The notes: generated by a model from the sequence alone, not told the origin. Shown: positions 9,051-18,436, numbered from the stretch's first letter. The stretch is DNA of 64,000 nucleotides from Deltaproteobacteria bacterium (GCA_021848385.1 JAJZUQ010000004.1:34679-98678); one strand, 5' to 3'. Made by a program: numbers and translations.

Positions 9051-10117
9051 GGAAAATCGGCCTGAATGCGCTGCTCGCCTTCGTCCCGGTCGCCCTTGCC
9101 CTGGAGCGGCTGACACCGGACCGTCCAGCGCTCGTCTTCCTGGCCGCAGCCTTCGGCATCATCCCCCTGGCAGGCCTCCTGGTGCAGTCGACCGAGCAGG
9201 TCGCCCTGCGCACCGGCGACACTGTCGGGGGTCTCCTCAACGCCACCTTCGGCAATGCCCCGGAACTGATCATCTCCTTCGTGGCGCTGCGCTCCGGGTA
9301 CGCGGACATGGTGCGGGCATCGCTGATCGGGGCTATCCTGGCCAATCTCCTGCTGAGCCTCGGCCTGGCCTACTTTCTCGGCGGGATACGGTACCACGTC
9401 CAGGAGTTCAACCCGGTTGCGGCGCGGATGCAGGCCAGCATGATGTTCATGGCGGTCATCAGTCTCATGGTCCCGGGCGGCTACCATACCCTGTTCACGG
9501 CGCAACCTCCCCACTACGAGCACTATCTGAGCATCGGCATTGCCGCCGTCCTGCTGACCAGCTATGCCCTGGGGCTCTTATTCATGCTCCGCACCCACCC
9601 GGAAGACTTCACCTCCAAGGAAAAGCACGCGGAAACGGAAGAGGCCCGCTGGGCGCTACCGCGGGCGGTCGGCGTGCTCGTGGCTGCGTCGGTCGGGGCT
9701 GCGGTAATGAGCGAGATGCTGGTAGGCTCCGTGGAGGGGGCTTCGGCAAGCCTCGGCATGTCCAAGGCCTTTGTCGGTATGATGGTGCTGGCAATTATCG
9801 GCGGGGCCGCGGAACTGGGCTCGGCGGTAACGATGGCGCGGCGGAACCGGATGGACCTGGCACTCGGCATCGCGATGGGGAGCAGCATCCAGATCGCATT
9901 GTTCGTAGCGCCGGTGCTGGTGCTGCTCAGTTTCTTCTTTGCCCCGGCTCCCTTCACCCTTGCCTTCACCAGGGGAGAGATCACCCTGCTCTTCCTGAGC
10001 GTCCTGATCGGGATGATAGTTGCCGGCGACGGCAGATCGAACTGGTACAAGGGGGTCCAGCTCCTTTCCGTCTACCTGATCTTCGCCATCCTGTTCTTCA
10101 TGATACCGGGAAAATAA
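9047..10117 (+). CDS. cax: calcium/proton exchanger (CAX family)
   Basis: This is a 356-residue antiporter predicted to extrude Ca2+ in exchange for protons. The two alpha-repeat motifs of the Ca2+/cation antiporter superfamily are visible: GNAPELI (residues 69-75) and GGAAELGSAV in the second half. Eleven or so hydrophobic segments span the protein. The start overlaps the upstream channel gene by four bases (ATGA-type coupling). No terminator hairpin was seen after the stop at 10117. Confidence 0.92.
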   Translation: MRKIGLNALLAFVPVALALERLTPDRPALVFLAAAFGIIPLAGLLVQSTEQVALRTGDTVGGLLNATFGNAPELIISFVALRSGYADMVRASLIGAILANLLLSLGLAYFLGGIRYHVQEFNPVAARMQASMMFMAVISLMVPGGYHTLFTAQPPHYEHYLSIGIAAVLLTSYALGLLFMLRTHPEDFTSKEKHAETEEARWALPRAVGVLVAASVGAAVMSEMLVGSVEGASASLGMSKAFVGMMVLAIIGGAAELGSAVTMARRNRMDLALGIAMGSSIQIALFVAPVLVLLSFFFAPAPFTLAFTRGEITLLFLSVLIGMIVAGDGRSNWYKGVQLLSVYLIFAILFFMIPGK

Positions 10118-10163
10118 GGCTATTGGCTTTGTCATGATCAGATGTACTGAGTTATTTTTTGAT

Positions 10164-10265
10164 TTATACGGTTGGGAGTGATTGAAAGAGGTCGTTAGGT
10201 ACTTTCATGCGGTAATAGTAGGTGTGTTTACGGCAGACACGGCACCACACGAGGTAATAGCCCAT
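10164..10265 (-). pseudogene. probable N-terminal remnant of a tyrosine recombinase (integrase)
   Basis: A 33-codon minus-strand frame reads MGYYLVWCRVCRKHTYYYRM and continues KVPNDLFQSL before a stop. The KHTYYYRMKVPNDL segment resembles the start of phage-type integrases, which often open with a 'YYYR-x-R-V-P-x-D-L' block (DUF6538-like). Nothing of the SAM-like or catalytic domains follows, so this would be a dead fragment. Its ATG lies on top of the glgP start codon and the glgP ribosome site (GAGG) lies within it. Coincidence cannot be excluded for so short a frame. Confidence 0.35.
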
Positions 10266-12753
10266 GAAAAAACCGGACAAACGGAGTGCTGGGGACGACT
10301 CCCGTGACATCCGCACCTCGCTTGATCCCGAGGCGCTTGCACAGGCTTTCCTCGACAATCTTTACTACGCCCAGGGGCGAATTCCGGCAATCGCCACGCG
10401 CAACGACCTGTACATGGCTCTGGCCTATACGGTCCGTGACCGGCTCCTTGCCCGCTGGGTGGCCGAGATGCAGCAGCTTCGCACCTACGAAAAAAAAGAC
10501 GAAATCAAACTGGTCTGCTACCTCTCGGCGGAGTTCCTGCCGGGACCCCATCTGGGGAACAACCTGCTCAGCTTGGGGATTATCGATGCAGTACGCCAGG
10601 CCATGACTCATCTCGGCCTCAACCTTGAGGACATCCTCGATCAGGAAGAGGAGCCGGGACTGGGAAACGGCGGTCTCGGGAGGCTTGCCTCCTGTTTCAT
10701 GGATTCCCTGGCAACGATGGGGATCCCTGCTTTCGGCTACGGGATACGCTATGAATTCGGCATCTTCGATCAGGAGATTCGCGACGGCTGGCAAGTGGAG
10801 ATTACCGACAAATGGCTGCAGCTCGGCAATCCGTGGGAAATGCCGCGCCCCGAATTGTGCCAGGAAATAAAGTTCGGCGGACACACGGAACACTATCATG
10901 ATGGCAACGGCCGGTTGCGGGTTCGCTGGGTTCCCGCCGGGGTGATCAAGGGGATCCCCTATGACACGCCGATCCTCGGATTCGGCGGTAGCATCTGCAA
11001 CACGCTTCGCCTCTGGAAAGCCGAGGCAGTAGAATCATTCGACTTCCGAGACTTCAATGTGGGGGATTACTACGCCGCGGTGGAAGAAAAGATGAGATCG
11101 GAGACGATCACCAAGGTCCTCTACCCCAATGACGAACCCGAAATAGGCAAGAAGCTCCGCCTCATTCAGGAGTATTTCTTCGTTTCATGTGCGCTGCAGG
11201 ACATGATCCGCATCGGCACGATGCTGGGCAATCCACCCGACCGTTTCGACACGAGGTTCGTGGCACAACTGAACGACACCCATCCGGCCGTTGCCGTTGC
11301 CGAACTGATGAGGCTTCTGATGGACGAGCACGAACTGCCATGGGAGAAGGCCTGGGAGATAACGCACAACACCTTCGGCTACACCAATCACACCCTCCTT
11401 CCTGAAGCGCTGGAGAAGTGGCCGGTTGAGATGTTCGAACAGATTCTCCCGAGGCACCTGGAGATCGTTTACGAAATCAATCGCCGCTTTCTGGAGCAGG
11501 TGCGGAAGGCCTTTCCCGCTGACGAACAACGGCTGGCGCGGTTGTCGCTCATCGACGAATCAGGTTGCCGCTATGTGCGGATGGCCCACCTTGCCTGCGT
11601 GGGAAGCCATGCCGTCAACGGCGTCGCGGAACTCCACTCCGAGCTCCTCCGGAACGAGGTGCTGCGGGATTTCCACGAACTGTTTCCGGAAATATTTCAC
11701 AATGTAACTAACGGCGTTACCCCACGCCGCTGGCTGGCTCTCATCAACCCGCGGTTGGCCGCGCTGATTTCCGGGGTGGTGGGTGACGGCTGGATTACGC
11801 ATCTCGAAGAGCTGCGAAGGCTCGAGGACTTTGCCGACGATTCCCGGTTCCAAGAGGAGTGGCGCAGGGTAAAGCGGGAGAACAAGAGCGGCCTCGCCAC
11901 CTTCATCCTGAATCGTACGGAAGTGCCGGTCGATCCGGATTCCCTCTTCGACATCCAGGTAAAGCGCCTGCACGAGTATAAACGCCAGCACTTGAATGTC
12001 CTCCATGTCATCACGCAGTATACCAGGCTGAAACGCGATCCCGTAACCGACTTCGTCCCCAGGACATTCATCTTTGGCGGCAAGGCCGCCCCGGGCTATG
12101 CAATGGCCAAGCTCATCATCAAGCTCGTCAATGCGGTGGCCGCAGTGGTGAATGCAGATCCCGACCTCCGTGGCCGGCTGAAGGTGGTCTTTTTGCCCGA
12201 TTTCAACGTGAAGACCGGCCAGCATGTTTATCCGGCAGCGGACCTCTCCGAACAGATATCACTTGCAGGCAAAGAGGCATCGGGAACGGGCAACATGAAG
12301 TTTTCCATGAACGGGGCGCTGACCATCGGCACCTTCGACGGTGCCAACATCGAAATACGCGAAGAGGTGGGCGCCGAGAATTTCTTCCTCTTCGGCCTCA
12401 AGGCAGAGAAGGTGCAGGAGCTCAAGACGCAGGGCTACGCCCCGGGAGCATATTACGCCGCCAACCCCACATTGCGGGAGGTAATCGACCTCATCCGATC
12501 CGGTCATTTTTCCGGAGGCGATACGCAACTGTTCGCGCCGCTCGTCGACTCGCTCATGCAGCGGGATGACTACCTGCTCTTTGCGGACTATCAGTCGTAC
12601 ATAGACTGCCAGGATCGGGTGTCGTCCATGTTCCTCGATGAACGGGCCTGGACGAGGATGTCCATCCTGAACGTGGCCCGGATGGGTAAATTTTCCTCGG
12701 ACCGCTCCATCAAGGAATACTGCGACAGAATATGGAAGGTACAACCGTTTTAA
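10264..12753 (+). CDS. glgP: glycogen/alpha-glucan phosphorylase
   Basis: This enzyme releases glucose-1-phosphate from glycogen or maltodextrins using pyridoxal phosphate. The 829 residues match the bacterial GT35 phosphorylase length. Landmarks include EEEPGLGNGGLGRLASCF near residue 130, the catalytic region 'KRLHEYKRQHLN' near 570, and the PLP lysine in KEASGTGNMKFSMNG near 680. ATG at 10264 has GAGG nine bases upstream. It is a single gene with no glycogen synthesis partners nearby. Confidence 0.96.
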   Translation: MKKPDKRSAGDDSRDIRTSLDPEALAQAFLDNLYYAQGRIPAIATRNDLYMALAYTVRDRLLARWVAEMQQLRTYEKKDEIKLVCYLSAEFLPGPHLGNNLLSLGIIDAVRQAMTHLGLNLEDILDQEEEPGLGNGGLGRLASCFMDSLATMGIPAFGYGIRYEFGIFDQEIRDGWQVEITDKWLQLGNPWEMPRPELCQEIKFGGHTEHYHDGNGRLRVRWVPAGVIKGIPYDTPILGFGGSICNTLRLWKAEAVESFDFRDFNVGDYYAAVEEKMRSETITKVLYPNDEPEIGKKLRLIQEYFFVSCALQDMIRIGTMLGNPPDRFDTRFVAQLNDTHPAVAVAELMRLLMDEHELPWEKAWEITHNTFGYTNHTLLPEALEKWPVEMFEQILPRHLEIVYEINRRFLEQVRKAFPADEQRLARLSLIDESGCRYVRMAHLACVGSHAVNGVAELHSELLRNEVLRDFHELFPEIFHNVTNGVTPRRWLALINPRLAALISGVVGDGWITHLEELRRLEDFADDSRFQEEWRRVKRENKSGLATFILNRTEVPVDPDSLFDIQVKRLHEYKRQHLNVLHVITQYTRLKRDPVTDFVPRTFIFGGKAAPGYAMAKLIIKLVNAVAAVVNADPDLRGRLKVVFLPDFNVKTGQHVYPAADLSEQISLAGKEASGTGNMKFSMNGALTIGTFDGANIEIREEVGAENFFLFGLKAEKVQELKTQGYAPGAYYAANPTLREVIDLIRSGHFSGGDTQLFAPLVDSLMQRDDYLLFADYQSYIDCQDRVSSMFLDERAWTRMSILNVARMGKFSSDRSIKEYCDRIWKVQPF

Positions 12754-12822
12754 CCCGGAAAAAGCACAAAGAACGCTACGCAAAGAAAAAACGGCCGATT
12801 TTAATCCGGCTCCCCTCGCCCA

Positions 12823-14250
12823 TTATTTCAGCCATCTTGCCATCCGCCGGCGCTGGACAACGGCAAACCGGGCGATGATGCGGTCAGCCTCGTAGTTGCG
12901 GCTGATGGAAACCATGTCGTAGATCCCGCCGAAACGGATATCCCCGCCGGCAATGGCATGCATCTTACCGTCGGCAGACAACATGTAGCCGTCAAAGTGG
13001 GTCCAAATAGCCTGTGTACCCCAGTTGCGGTTCCCCCCGATTCGTACGTGCAGATCGGGGGGAATGCAGACGAGCCGGAAGGTGTAAGGGTCCAGACCTA
13101 GCTCATCCTTGACAACGGCACAACCCCGCTCTGCCAAGGCCTCTTCAATCTGCAACCGGGTCAGGCAGTTGCGCCTGCTCAGCCCCAATGCCTCCAGCAG
13201 CCCGGAGCCTGGCATGTCGGAACCTGCGGGAGGCTCCTCGAAGTCTTCCACCAACACGTCCTCGTCAACGAGGGGGGGCAGAAAACGAATACCAGCTGAA
13301 TTCACAAACGGGTGAAGAACGAACATCTCGATTCTCGCCCGGAGTGCCTCCGGGATGTCGGCGGGGATCGGGAGGTTCGACAGCCTCAGGGCACGACCCT
13401 GCTCCCCTTCGAGTTCAGCAAAGGTCGGGTGCCAGATAAAGGGAACGAGGTGCACGTATTCGCGATAGCGAGCCTCCGCCTTCAGAGCTGACAACCCCAG
13501 CGTGCGGGCACGACTCAGCACCGCATCGGGGAAGGTAAAGTCGAAGTTCTCCAGCACTACTTCGGCTCCTCCCCCTGACGGCCCGGGGCCTTGGACCGCA
13601 GTGTCTGCGTTCTCTGTCTCACTGAGAGTGCCGGCCAGTTGCTGGAGTTTATCGAAATTGCCCTTTTCCAGAGCTTCCAGGGCCTCCTGACGCAGCCCTG
13701 CCGGAGACGGCCTGGGCTCTTCCGCCGCTGCACCGCCATGCCCAACCTGCTGGGTTTGCAGATCGTTCCGGCGTCCGGCGTAAAAGTCGCGCCAGCCGCT
13801 GTCGAGTCGCATCAGGTTTTCCAGATGCAGTACCCCCCTGTCACGCAACGCGGGGAGCTCTTTCACCGGGATGCCGGCGAGCCCCTGCATCCCGGGGGAG
13901 AAGGGATCGATAGGGATGGCTTCCCGCTCGTAGACTGTTTTCGCCAGGGCGAGCAAAGCCAGGTTCAGCCCGGCAGTCAGCTTCATCGACTGCAGCTGGC
14001 CGCTCAACTCCTTGACCGTCTGCCATTTCCCCTGCATCATGGCGTTGTGGATCCGGTTCGGCAGATTGCTCAGCTCTGTTTCCATCCGCAGCAGCCCCCG
14101 GAAGGTGGCCAGCGGCATCCTCTCCCGCAGCAGTTCCCTGGCCCGTCCCAGGTAGAGGTCCCCGTACAGCGTGTCGATGCGGCTCACCTCGATGAGGCTC
14201 GCGACGCTGTCGGAGAGGGTTTTGTCAAGTGTCCTATCATCGGTTCCCAT
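12823..14250 (-). CDS. unrecognised protein, about 475 residues
   Basis: I do not recognise this protein. ATG at 14250 is chosen because a GGGGGA purine stretch sits just upstream; an in-frame ATG at 14274 and TTG at 14280 would add 8-10 residues. The N-terminal third is helical (SLIEVSRIDTLYGDLYLGRAREL) and has no signal peptide. The middle (about 185-230) is low-complexity and charged (EEPRPSPAGLRQEALEALEKG). The C-terminal half is a more conserved-looking domain with several prolines and tryptophans and the patch GGNRNWGTQAIWTHFDGYML, followed by a Gly-rich GGDIRFGG turn and a basic tail. It is probably cytoplasmic and stands alone, convergent with glgP. Confidence 0.75.
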   Translation of the reverse strand: MGTDDRTLDKTLSDSVASLIEVSRIDTLYGDLYLGRARELLRERMPLATFRGLLRMETELSNLPNRIHNAMMQGKWQTVKELSGQLQSMKLTAGLNLALLALAKTVYEREAIPIDPFSPGMQGLAGIPVKELPALRDRGVLHLENLMRLDSGWRDFYAGRRNDLQTQQVGHGGAAAEEPRPSPAGLRQEALEALEKGNFDKLQQLAGTLSETENADTAVQGPGPSGGGAEVVLENFDFTFPDAVLSRARTLGLSALKAEARYREYVHLVPFIWHPTFAELEGEQGRALRLSNLPIPADIPEALRARIEMFVLHPFVNSAGIRFLPPLVDEDVLVEDFEEPPAGSDMPGSGLLEALGLSRRNCLTRLQIEEALAERGCAVVKDELGLDPYTFRLVCIPPDLHVRIGGNRNWGTQAIWTHFDGYMLSADGKMHAIAGGDIRFGGIYDMVSISRNYEADRIIARFAVVQRRRMARWLK

Positions 14251-14421
14251 GATTTCCCCCAGGCGAGTATTCATTATCAAACTCTAACACTTTCATCAAA
14301 TAAATCAAAATTCGGATACAGCACTCGAATTGACTCAAATTAAATGTAACCGTAGCTGGACAAGGAAAGGGTACGTTGCATCATATTACAGGTAACCGAA
14401 AGTTTATTAGAACAATGAGGT
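14251..14421. other. AT-rich intergenic stretch, no gene seen
   Basis: This divergent region between the minus-strand 475-residue gene and the small plus-strand ORF is clearly more AT-rich than the coding DNA around it. It must hold promoters for both directions, but I could not pick convincing -35/-10 pairs. No hairpin terminator or repeat was seen. Confidence 0.4.
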
Positions 14422-14646
14422 ATGATGGGGAAAATGAATACTAAATGTGGTAAGTTAAACCGACAGGAGGTATCAGTAAGAAGAAGGTTTCAGAGAATTA
14501 AGGCGGAGATCAACCTTCTGAATGCGGAAGTGGGTGAAATAGAGTGGGATAACCGTCAGACACGGAGGTTCAAGATGCGGCCGGAAACCAGTTCAGTCGG
14601 ATTTTACTTAAACCAATCCACCAAATGTAGCGCGATTCTGCCATGA
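14422..14646 (+). CDS. small basic ORF overlapping the photolyase start
   Basis: This 74-codon frame begins at ATG 14422. The product is highly basic (VRRRFQRIKAE) with no recognisable domain. Its TGA stop overlaps the photolyase ATGATG start, and the photolyase has no visible ribosome site of its own, so the ORF could act as a translational-coupling leader. The composition is plain and there is no good Shine-Dalgarno, so it could equally be chance. Confidence 0.3.
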   Translation: MMGKMNTKCGKLNRQEVSVRRRFQRIKAEINLLNAEVGEIEWDNRQTRRFKMRPETSSVGFYLNQSTKCSAILP

Positions 14647-15992
14647 TGCCCCAGCGCCTATGCTCCCTGAACGGTGCCCCAGCCGCCGCAGGTCCGGTCG
14701 TGTACTGGATGAGCCGCGATCAGCGGGTGGCCGACAACTGGGCGCTTGTCCATGCCCAGGCCCTGGCGCTGGAACGGCGGGTCCCCCTGGCCGTCGTTTT
14801 CACCCTTGCGCCGGATTTCCTCGGCGCAACCCTCCGGCAGTATGCCTTCATGTTAAAAGGGCTGGCGGAGACGGCCCGCAGCCTTGCCCACCTTAACATT
14901 CCCTTTCAGCTTCTCCAGGGCAAACCGGCAGACGAAATCTGCCACTTTGCCCGGCGCAACAGCATCGGAACCGTGGTAACCGATTTCGACCCCCTGCGGA
15001 TCAAACGCACCTGGCGGGAAGAGGTCGCCCGGCGGCTCGAGGTGGCTGTCATAGAGGTCGATGCACATAATATCGTGCCATGCCGGCTGGCATCGGGAAA
15101 ACAGGAGTTCGGTGCCTACACTATCCGCCCCAAAATCCAGCGGCTGCTCCCCGATTTCCTCCATGAGTTCCCGGACCCGATCCCCCATCCCTTTCCCTGG
15201 CCATCCCCCACCGAGACATTTGCAGCCGGACCCGTCCTGAACGCACTCGCAGTCGACCACACGGTGCCTGAAGTGGCCTGGCCTCTACCGGGAGAAGCGG
15301 AGGGCAACGAACGGCTGAAGTCATTCATCGCCAACGGTCTCGCCAGCTACGACAGCCGGCGTAATGACCCGTGCGCGGACGGCCAGTCAGGGCTTTCACC
15401 CTATCTGCACTTCGGCCAGCTGGCACCTCAACGGGTTGCGTTGGAGGTACGACGCCACCATCCCCCTTCCCCTTCTGCCCAGGCCTTTCTGGAGGAGCTG
15501 ATCGTGCGGCGTGAGCTGTCGGACAATTTCTGCCTGTATAACCCCTCCTATGACAGCGTGCAGGGATTCCCGGCCTGGGGAGTGCGGACCCACGACGAAC
15601 ACCGCCACGACCGGCGCGAGTACCTCTATTCGCAAAAACAATTTGCGACGGCCGCCACCCATGACACCCTCTGGAACGCGGCCCAGCGGGAAATGGTCAC
15701 CACCGGCAGGATGCACGGCTATCTCCGCATGTACTGGGCAAAAAAAATCCTGGAGTGGACGCCGACTCCGGAAGACGCCATGACAACAGCCATCTACCTG
15801 AATGACCGGTATCAGCTGGACGGCCGCGACCCCAATGGTTACGCCGGCATCGCCTGGAGCATCGGCGGGACCCATGACCGGGCGTGGGGCGAACGGCCCG
15901 TTTTTGGCAAGGTCCGCTACATGAATCTGGCCGGATGCAAGCGGAAGTTCGACGTGCAGGAGTATATCCGGCGGTGGCAGAACGCAGAGTGA
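14643..15992 (+). CDS. phrB: class II deoxyribodipyrimidine (CPD) photolyase
   Basis: This enzyme repairs cyclobutane pyrimidine dimers with light using FAD. The 449 residues and the opening block YWMSRDQRVADNWAL are hallmarks of class II photolyases rather than the E. coli class I type. The C-terminal FAD domain contains NFCLYNPSYDS, RMHGYLRMYWAKKILEW and 'LNDRYQLDGRDPNGYAGIAWSIGG', which match class II motifs around the flavin and tryptophan chain. The DUF523 gene follows 41 bp later; in E. coli the YbgA (DUF1722/DUF523-type) gene also adjoins phr, so the pairing is meaningful. Confidence 0.95.
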   Translation: MMPQRLCSLNGAPAAAGPVVYWMSRDQRVADNWALVHAQALALERRVPLAVVFTLAPDFLGATLRQYAFMLKGLAETARSLAHLNIPFQLLQGKPADEICHFARRNSIGTVVTDFDPLRIKRTWREEVARRLEVAVIEVDAHNIVPCRLASGKQEFGAYTIRPKIQRLLPDFLHEFPDPIPHPFPWPSPTETFAAGPVLNALAVDHTVPEVAWPLPGEAEGNERLKSFIANGLASYDSRRNDPCADGQSGLSPYLHFGQLAPQRVALEVRRHHPPSPSAQAFLEELIVRRELSDNFCLYNPSYDSVQGFPAWGVRTHDEHRHDRREYLYSQKQFATAATHDTLWNAAQREMVTTGRMHGYLRMYWAKKILEWTPTPEDAMTTAIYLNDRYQLDGRDPNGYAGIAWSIGGTHDRAWGERPVFGKVRYMNLAGCKRKFDVQEYIRRWQNAE

Positions 15993-16033
15993 GTCCGGCG
16001 TGATTGAACAGAGCACGCGGACGAGGAGGAGCC

Positions 16034-16579
16034 GTGACGAGTCAGATAAAGATTGGCGTTAGCTCCTGCCTGATGGGGAATACTGTCCGCTATGACGGGG
16101 GACACAAGCACGACAGGTACCTGTCCGATATCCTCGGCCATATTTTTCAGCTCATACCGGTCTGCCCCGAAGTAGAGTGCGGCATGCCCATTCCTCGGGA
16201 AGCGATGCGCCTCGAAGGAGATCCCGCAAATCCCCGCCTGGTAACAATCCGGAACGGTATCGACATGACTGGCCAGATGTTCGATTTCTGCAGTAAAAAG
16301 GTCCGGGACCTGGAAAGCAAGGACCTCTGCGGTTTCATCTTCAAAAAGGGTTCCCCGAGCTGCGGGCTTTCCGGTGTCAAGGTCTACAACCGAAAAGTCC
16401 CTGCCTGGAGTGGGAGCGGGCTGTTTGCCGCCGCAATGGTCCACCACTTTCCCCTTCTTCCGGTGGAAGAGGAAGGACGACTCGACGACCCGGCTATCCG
16501 TGAGAATTTTATTGAGCGGGTCTTCACCCTGAGACGCTGGAAGGATTTCCTGTTAGGAGAGCCATCTTTAGACCGTTAA
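16034..16579 (+). CDS. DUF523 protein
   Basis: This is a 181-residue protein of the DUF523 family. GTG at 16034 is preferred to the upstream ATG at 16004 because AGGAGG lies at 16024-16029, and homologues start near this point (IKIGVSSCLMG). Conserved cysteines appear in VSSCLMG, CPEVECG and SPSCGLSG, suggesting a metal or Fe-S role, though the biochemical function is not established. It follows the photolyase in the same direction, as DUF523/DUF1722 genes often do, hinting at a link to light or DNA-damage response. Confidence 0.85.
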   Translation: MTSQIKIGVSSCLMGNTVRYDGGHKHDRYLSDILGHIFQLIPVCPEVECGMPIPREAMRLEGDPANPRLVTIRNGIDMTGQMFDFCSKKVRDLESKDLCGFIFKKGSPSCGLSGVKVYNRKVPAWSGSGLFAAAMVHHFPLLPVEEEGRLDDPAIRENFIERVFTLRRWKDFLLGEPSLDR

Positions 16580-16601
16580 CTATGGTAATTATCGTCGTTA
16601 C

Positions 16602-16629
16602 TGGACTACGGGAAAAAATGGGATATACT
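16602..16629 (+). promoter_or_regulatory. candidate sigma-70 promoter of the PilZ gene
   Basis: A -35 like TGGACT (16602-16607) and a -10 TATACT (16624-16629) are separated by 16 bases, 38 bp ahead of the PilZ start. The -10 is good and the -35 is moderate. Confidence 0.45.
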
Positions 16630-16666
16630 TGATTTACCGGCATTTTCCCGGATGGGAGGAGCGGCC

Positions 16667-17041
16667 ATGGATAAGCGCCAGTTCAAGCGATTGGGTTATT
16701 GCGCTGAGGCAGACCTTTCCTGCAACGGCACGGAATTACGGGGTTCTGTGGAAAACCTCAGTTTCAGAGGTCTGTATTTCCGATCCAACACCCCCCTCCC
16801 CGCCTGCGAGACGGCGGATATCACCGTCCATTTCATCGGCAGGGCATCCCCTCTCGTTATCAACTTCCACGGAGCCATCGCATGGCGGACAGAGCTGGGA
16901 ATCGGTATGGAGTTCACCCGTACTGACCCGCGCTCCTTCTCACGGCTGAAAAACATTCTCGCATACAACTACAAGGTACCGGAAGAGTTCAGTGATGAAT
17001 CCCGCCACTGTGCATCAATCCTCGAACGGCAAGATTCCTGA
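16667..17041 (+). CDS. PilZ domain protein
   Basis: This is a 124-residue single-domain PilZ protein, predicted to bind cyclic di-GMP. The two ligand motifs are present: RQFKR (residues 4-8) for RxxxR and NLSFRG (residues 30-35) for (D/N)xSxxG, followed by the usual beta barrel. ATG at 16667 has GGGAGGAG upstream; an ATG at 16652 lacks this spacing. It stands alone and ends at a bidirectional terminator, so its target must be elsewhere. Confidence 0.9.
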   Translation: MDKRQFKRLGYCAEADLSCNGTELRGSVENLSFRGLYFRSNTPLPACETADITVHFIGRASPLVINFHGAIAWRTELGIGMEFTRTDPRSFSRLKNILAYNYKVPEEFSDESRHCASILERQDS

Positions 17042-17067
17042 ACCAGCCGTCAAAAAGAGATGATTAC

Positions 17068-17113
17068 AAAAAAAGGGACAACCCACGTTATCGTGAAGGT
17101 TGTCCCTTTTTTT
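17068..17113. terminator. bidirectional intrinsic terminator between the PilZ gene and glyA
   Basis: The stem pairs 17068-17083 with 17098-17113 (AAAAAAAGGGACAACC with its complement), and an inner CACG/CGTG pair caps it. Seven A on one side and seven T on the other make it work for both converging genes. Confidence 0.9.
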
Positions 17114-17132
17114 ATTTCTGCAGTGGAATGGC

Positions 17133-18380
17133 TTAACTGAGCCGTTTGGCGTAGAGAGGAAAGCGCCGCATGAGCGCATTAACCCGGCTCTTGACCTCCA
17201 CCAGATTCGCCTCGTTCGCCACATTGGCAAGGACATCAGCAATACAGGAAGCCACCTCTTCCATCTCCTTCTCCTTGAGGCCGTGGCTGGTCGCTGCCGG
17301 AGTGCCGATGCGGATTCCCGAGGTTACGAAGGGTGAGCGGGTCTCAAACGGCACGGTATTCTTGTTGACCGTGATCCCGGCGCGGTCGAGGGCTTCTTCA
17401 GCCACCTTGCCGGTCAGCTCGGTGCCGGAAAGATCGAGCAGCATCAGATGGTTATCAGTCCCGCCTGAGACCAGCTTGTAACCACGTGCCATAAGACCTG
17501 CGGCAAGCACCTGGGCATTTTTCACGATCTGTTGCTGATAGACCTTGAATTCGGGCGCAAGTGCCTCCTTGAAGGCCACCGCCTTGGCGGCGATCACGTG
17601 CATGAGCGGCCCCCCCTGGATACCGGGGAAAATATTGGAATTGAGCGTCTTGGCAAACTCTTCACGGCAGAGAATCATGCCGCCACGGGGACCGCGCAGG
17701 GTCTTGTGGGTGGTGGTCGTGACGAATTCGGCAAAGGGGACAGGGCTCGGATGCAGGCCGGCAGCAACCAGACCTGCGATGTGGGCCATATCCACCATAA
17801 CTACGGCGCCCACCTTGTCGGCGATCCTGCGGAAAGCGGCAAAATCGAGGATGCGCGGATAGGCACTCGCCCCGACCACGATCATCTTCGGTTTGTGCTC
17901 CACCGCCAGTCGCTCCACTTCGTCATAATCGATGGTCTGGGTCTCCGGGGAGACACCGTAGGGAACCACGTTGAAGAACCGCCCCGAAAAATTCACCGGG
18001 CTGCCATGGGTGAGATGGCCACCGTGGGAGAGGTTCATCCCGAGGATGGTGTCTCCCGGCTTGAGCACCGTGAAATAGACTGCCATGTTGGCCTGTGAGC
18101 CGGAATGGGGCTGGACATTGACATGGTCGGCGCCAAACAGCTCCTTCGCGCGGGCGATTGCCAGGTTTTCGACGATATCCACGTTGTGGCAGCCGCCATA
18201 GTAACGTTTGCCCGGATATCCCTCGGCGTACTTGTTGGTAAGCACCGATCCCTGGGCCTCCATGACCGCTTCGGAAACGAAATTCTCCGAGGCGATCAAT
18301 TCAAGGTTATACTCCTGCCGCTCGGTTTCAAGCCGGATGGCATGGGCAACTTCAGGATCAAACGATTCCAGTATAGACAT
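17133..18380 (-). CDS. glyA: serine hydroxymethyltransferase
   Basis: This PLP enzyme interconverts serine and glycine and loads tetrahydrofolate with one-carbon units. Its 415 residues match the family. The PLP lysine lies in [15 protein letters not shown] (about residue 225), and the glycine-rich and histidine contacts of fold-type I enzymes precede it. The start [11 protein letters not shown] is typical. It is the last gene of the rpmF-fab-rpiB-glyA run and ends at a strong bidirectional terminator. Confidence 0.97.
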   Translation of the reverse strand: MSILESFDPEVAHAIRLETERQEYNLELIASENFVSEAVMEAQGSVLTNKYAEGYPGKRYYGGCHNVDIVENLAIARAKELFGADHVNVQPHSGSQANMAVYFTVLKPGDTILGMNLSHGGHLTHGSPVNFSGRFFNVVPYGVSPETQTIDYDEVERLAVEHKPKMIVVGASAYPRILDFAAFRRIADKVGAVVMVDMAHIAGLVAAGLHPSPVPFAEFVTTTTHKTLRGPRGGMILCREEFAKTLNSNIFPGIQGGPLMHVIAAKAVAFKEALAPEFKVYQQQIVKNAQVLAAGLMARGYKLVSGGTDNHLMLLDLSGTELTGKVAEEALDRAGITVNKNTVPFETRSPFVTSGIRIGTPAATSHGLKEKEMEEVASCIADVLANVANEANLVEVKSRVNALMRRFPLYAKRLS

Positions 18381-18415
18381 GCTGTCACTCCTTGAGAGGG
18401 TTATAGGAAAAGGAA

Positions 18416-18436
18416 ACGGGACCTCATCAGTCCCGT
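18416..18436 (-). terminator. weak terminator-like hairpin between rpiB and glyA
   Basis: A seven-base-pair stem (ACGGGAC/GTCCCGT) with a seven-base loop is followed on the minus strand by a pyrimidine-rich tract (TTTCCTTTTCC). It may partly attenuate glyA transcription. The T tract is interrupted. Confidence 0.4.

Noticed and set aside
12761..12795. Possible short repeat related to 53726-53757
   Set aside because: Both contain a CAAAGAACGC-like phrase, but the match is short and degenerate, so it is not listed as a feature.
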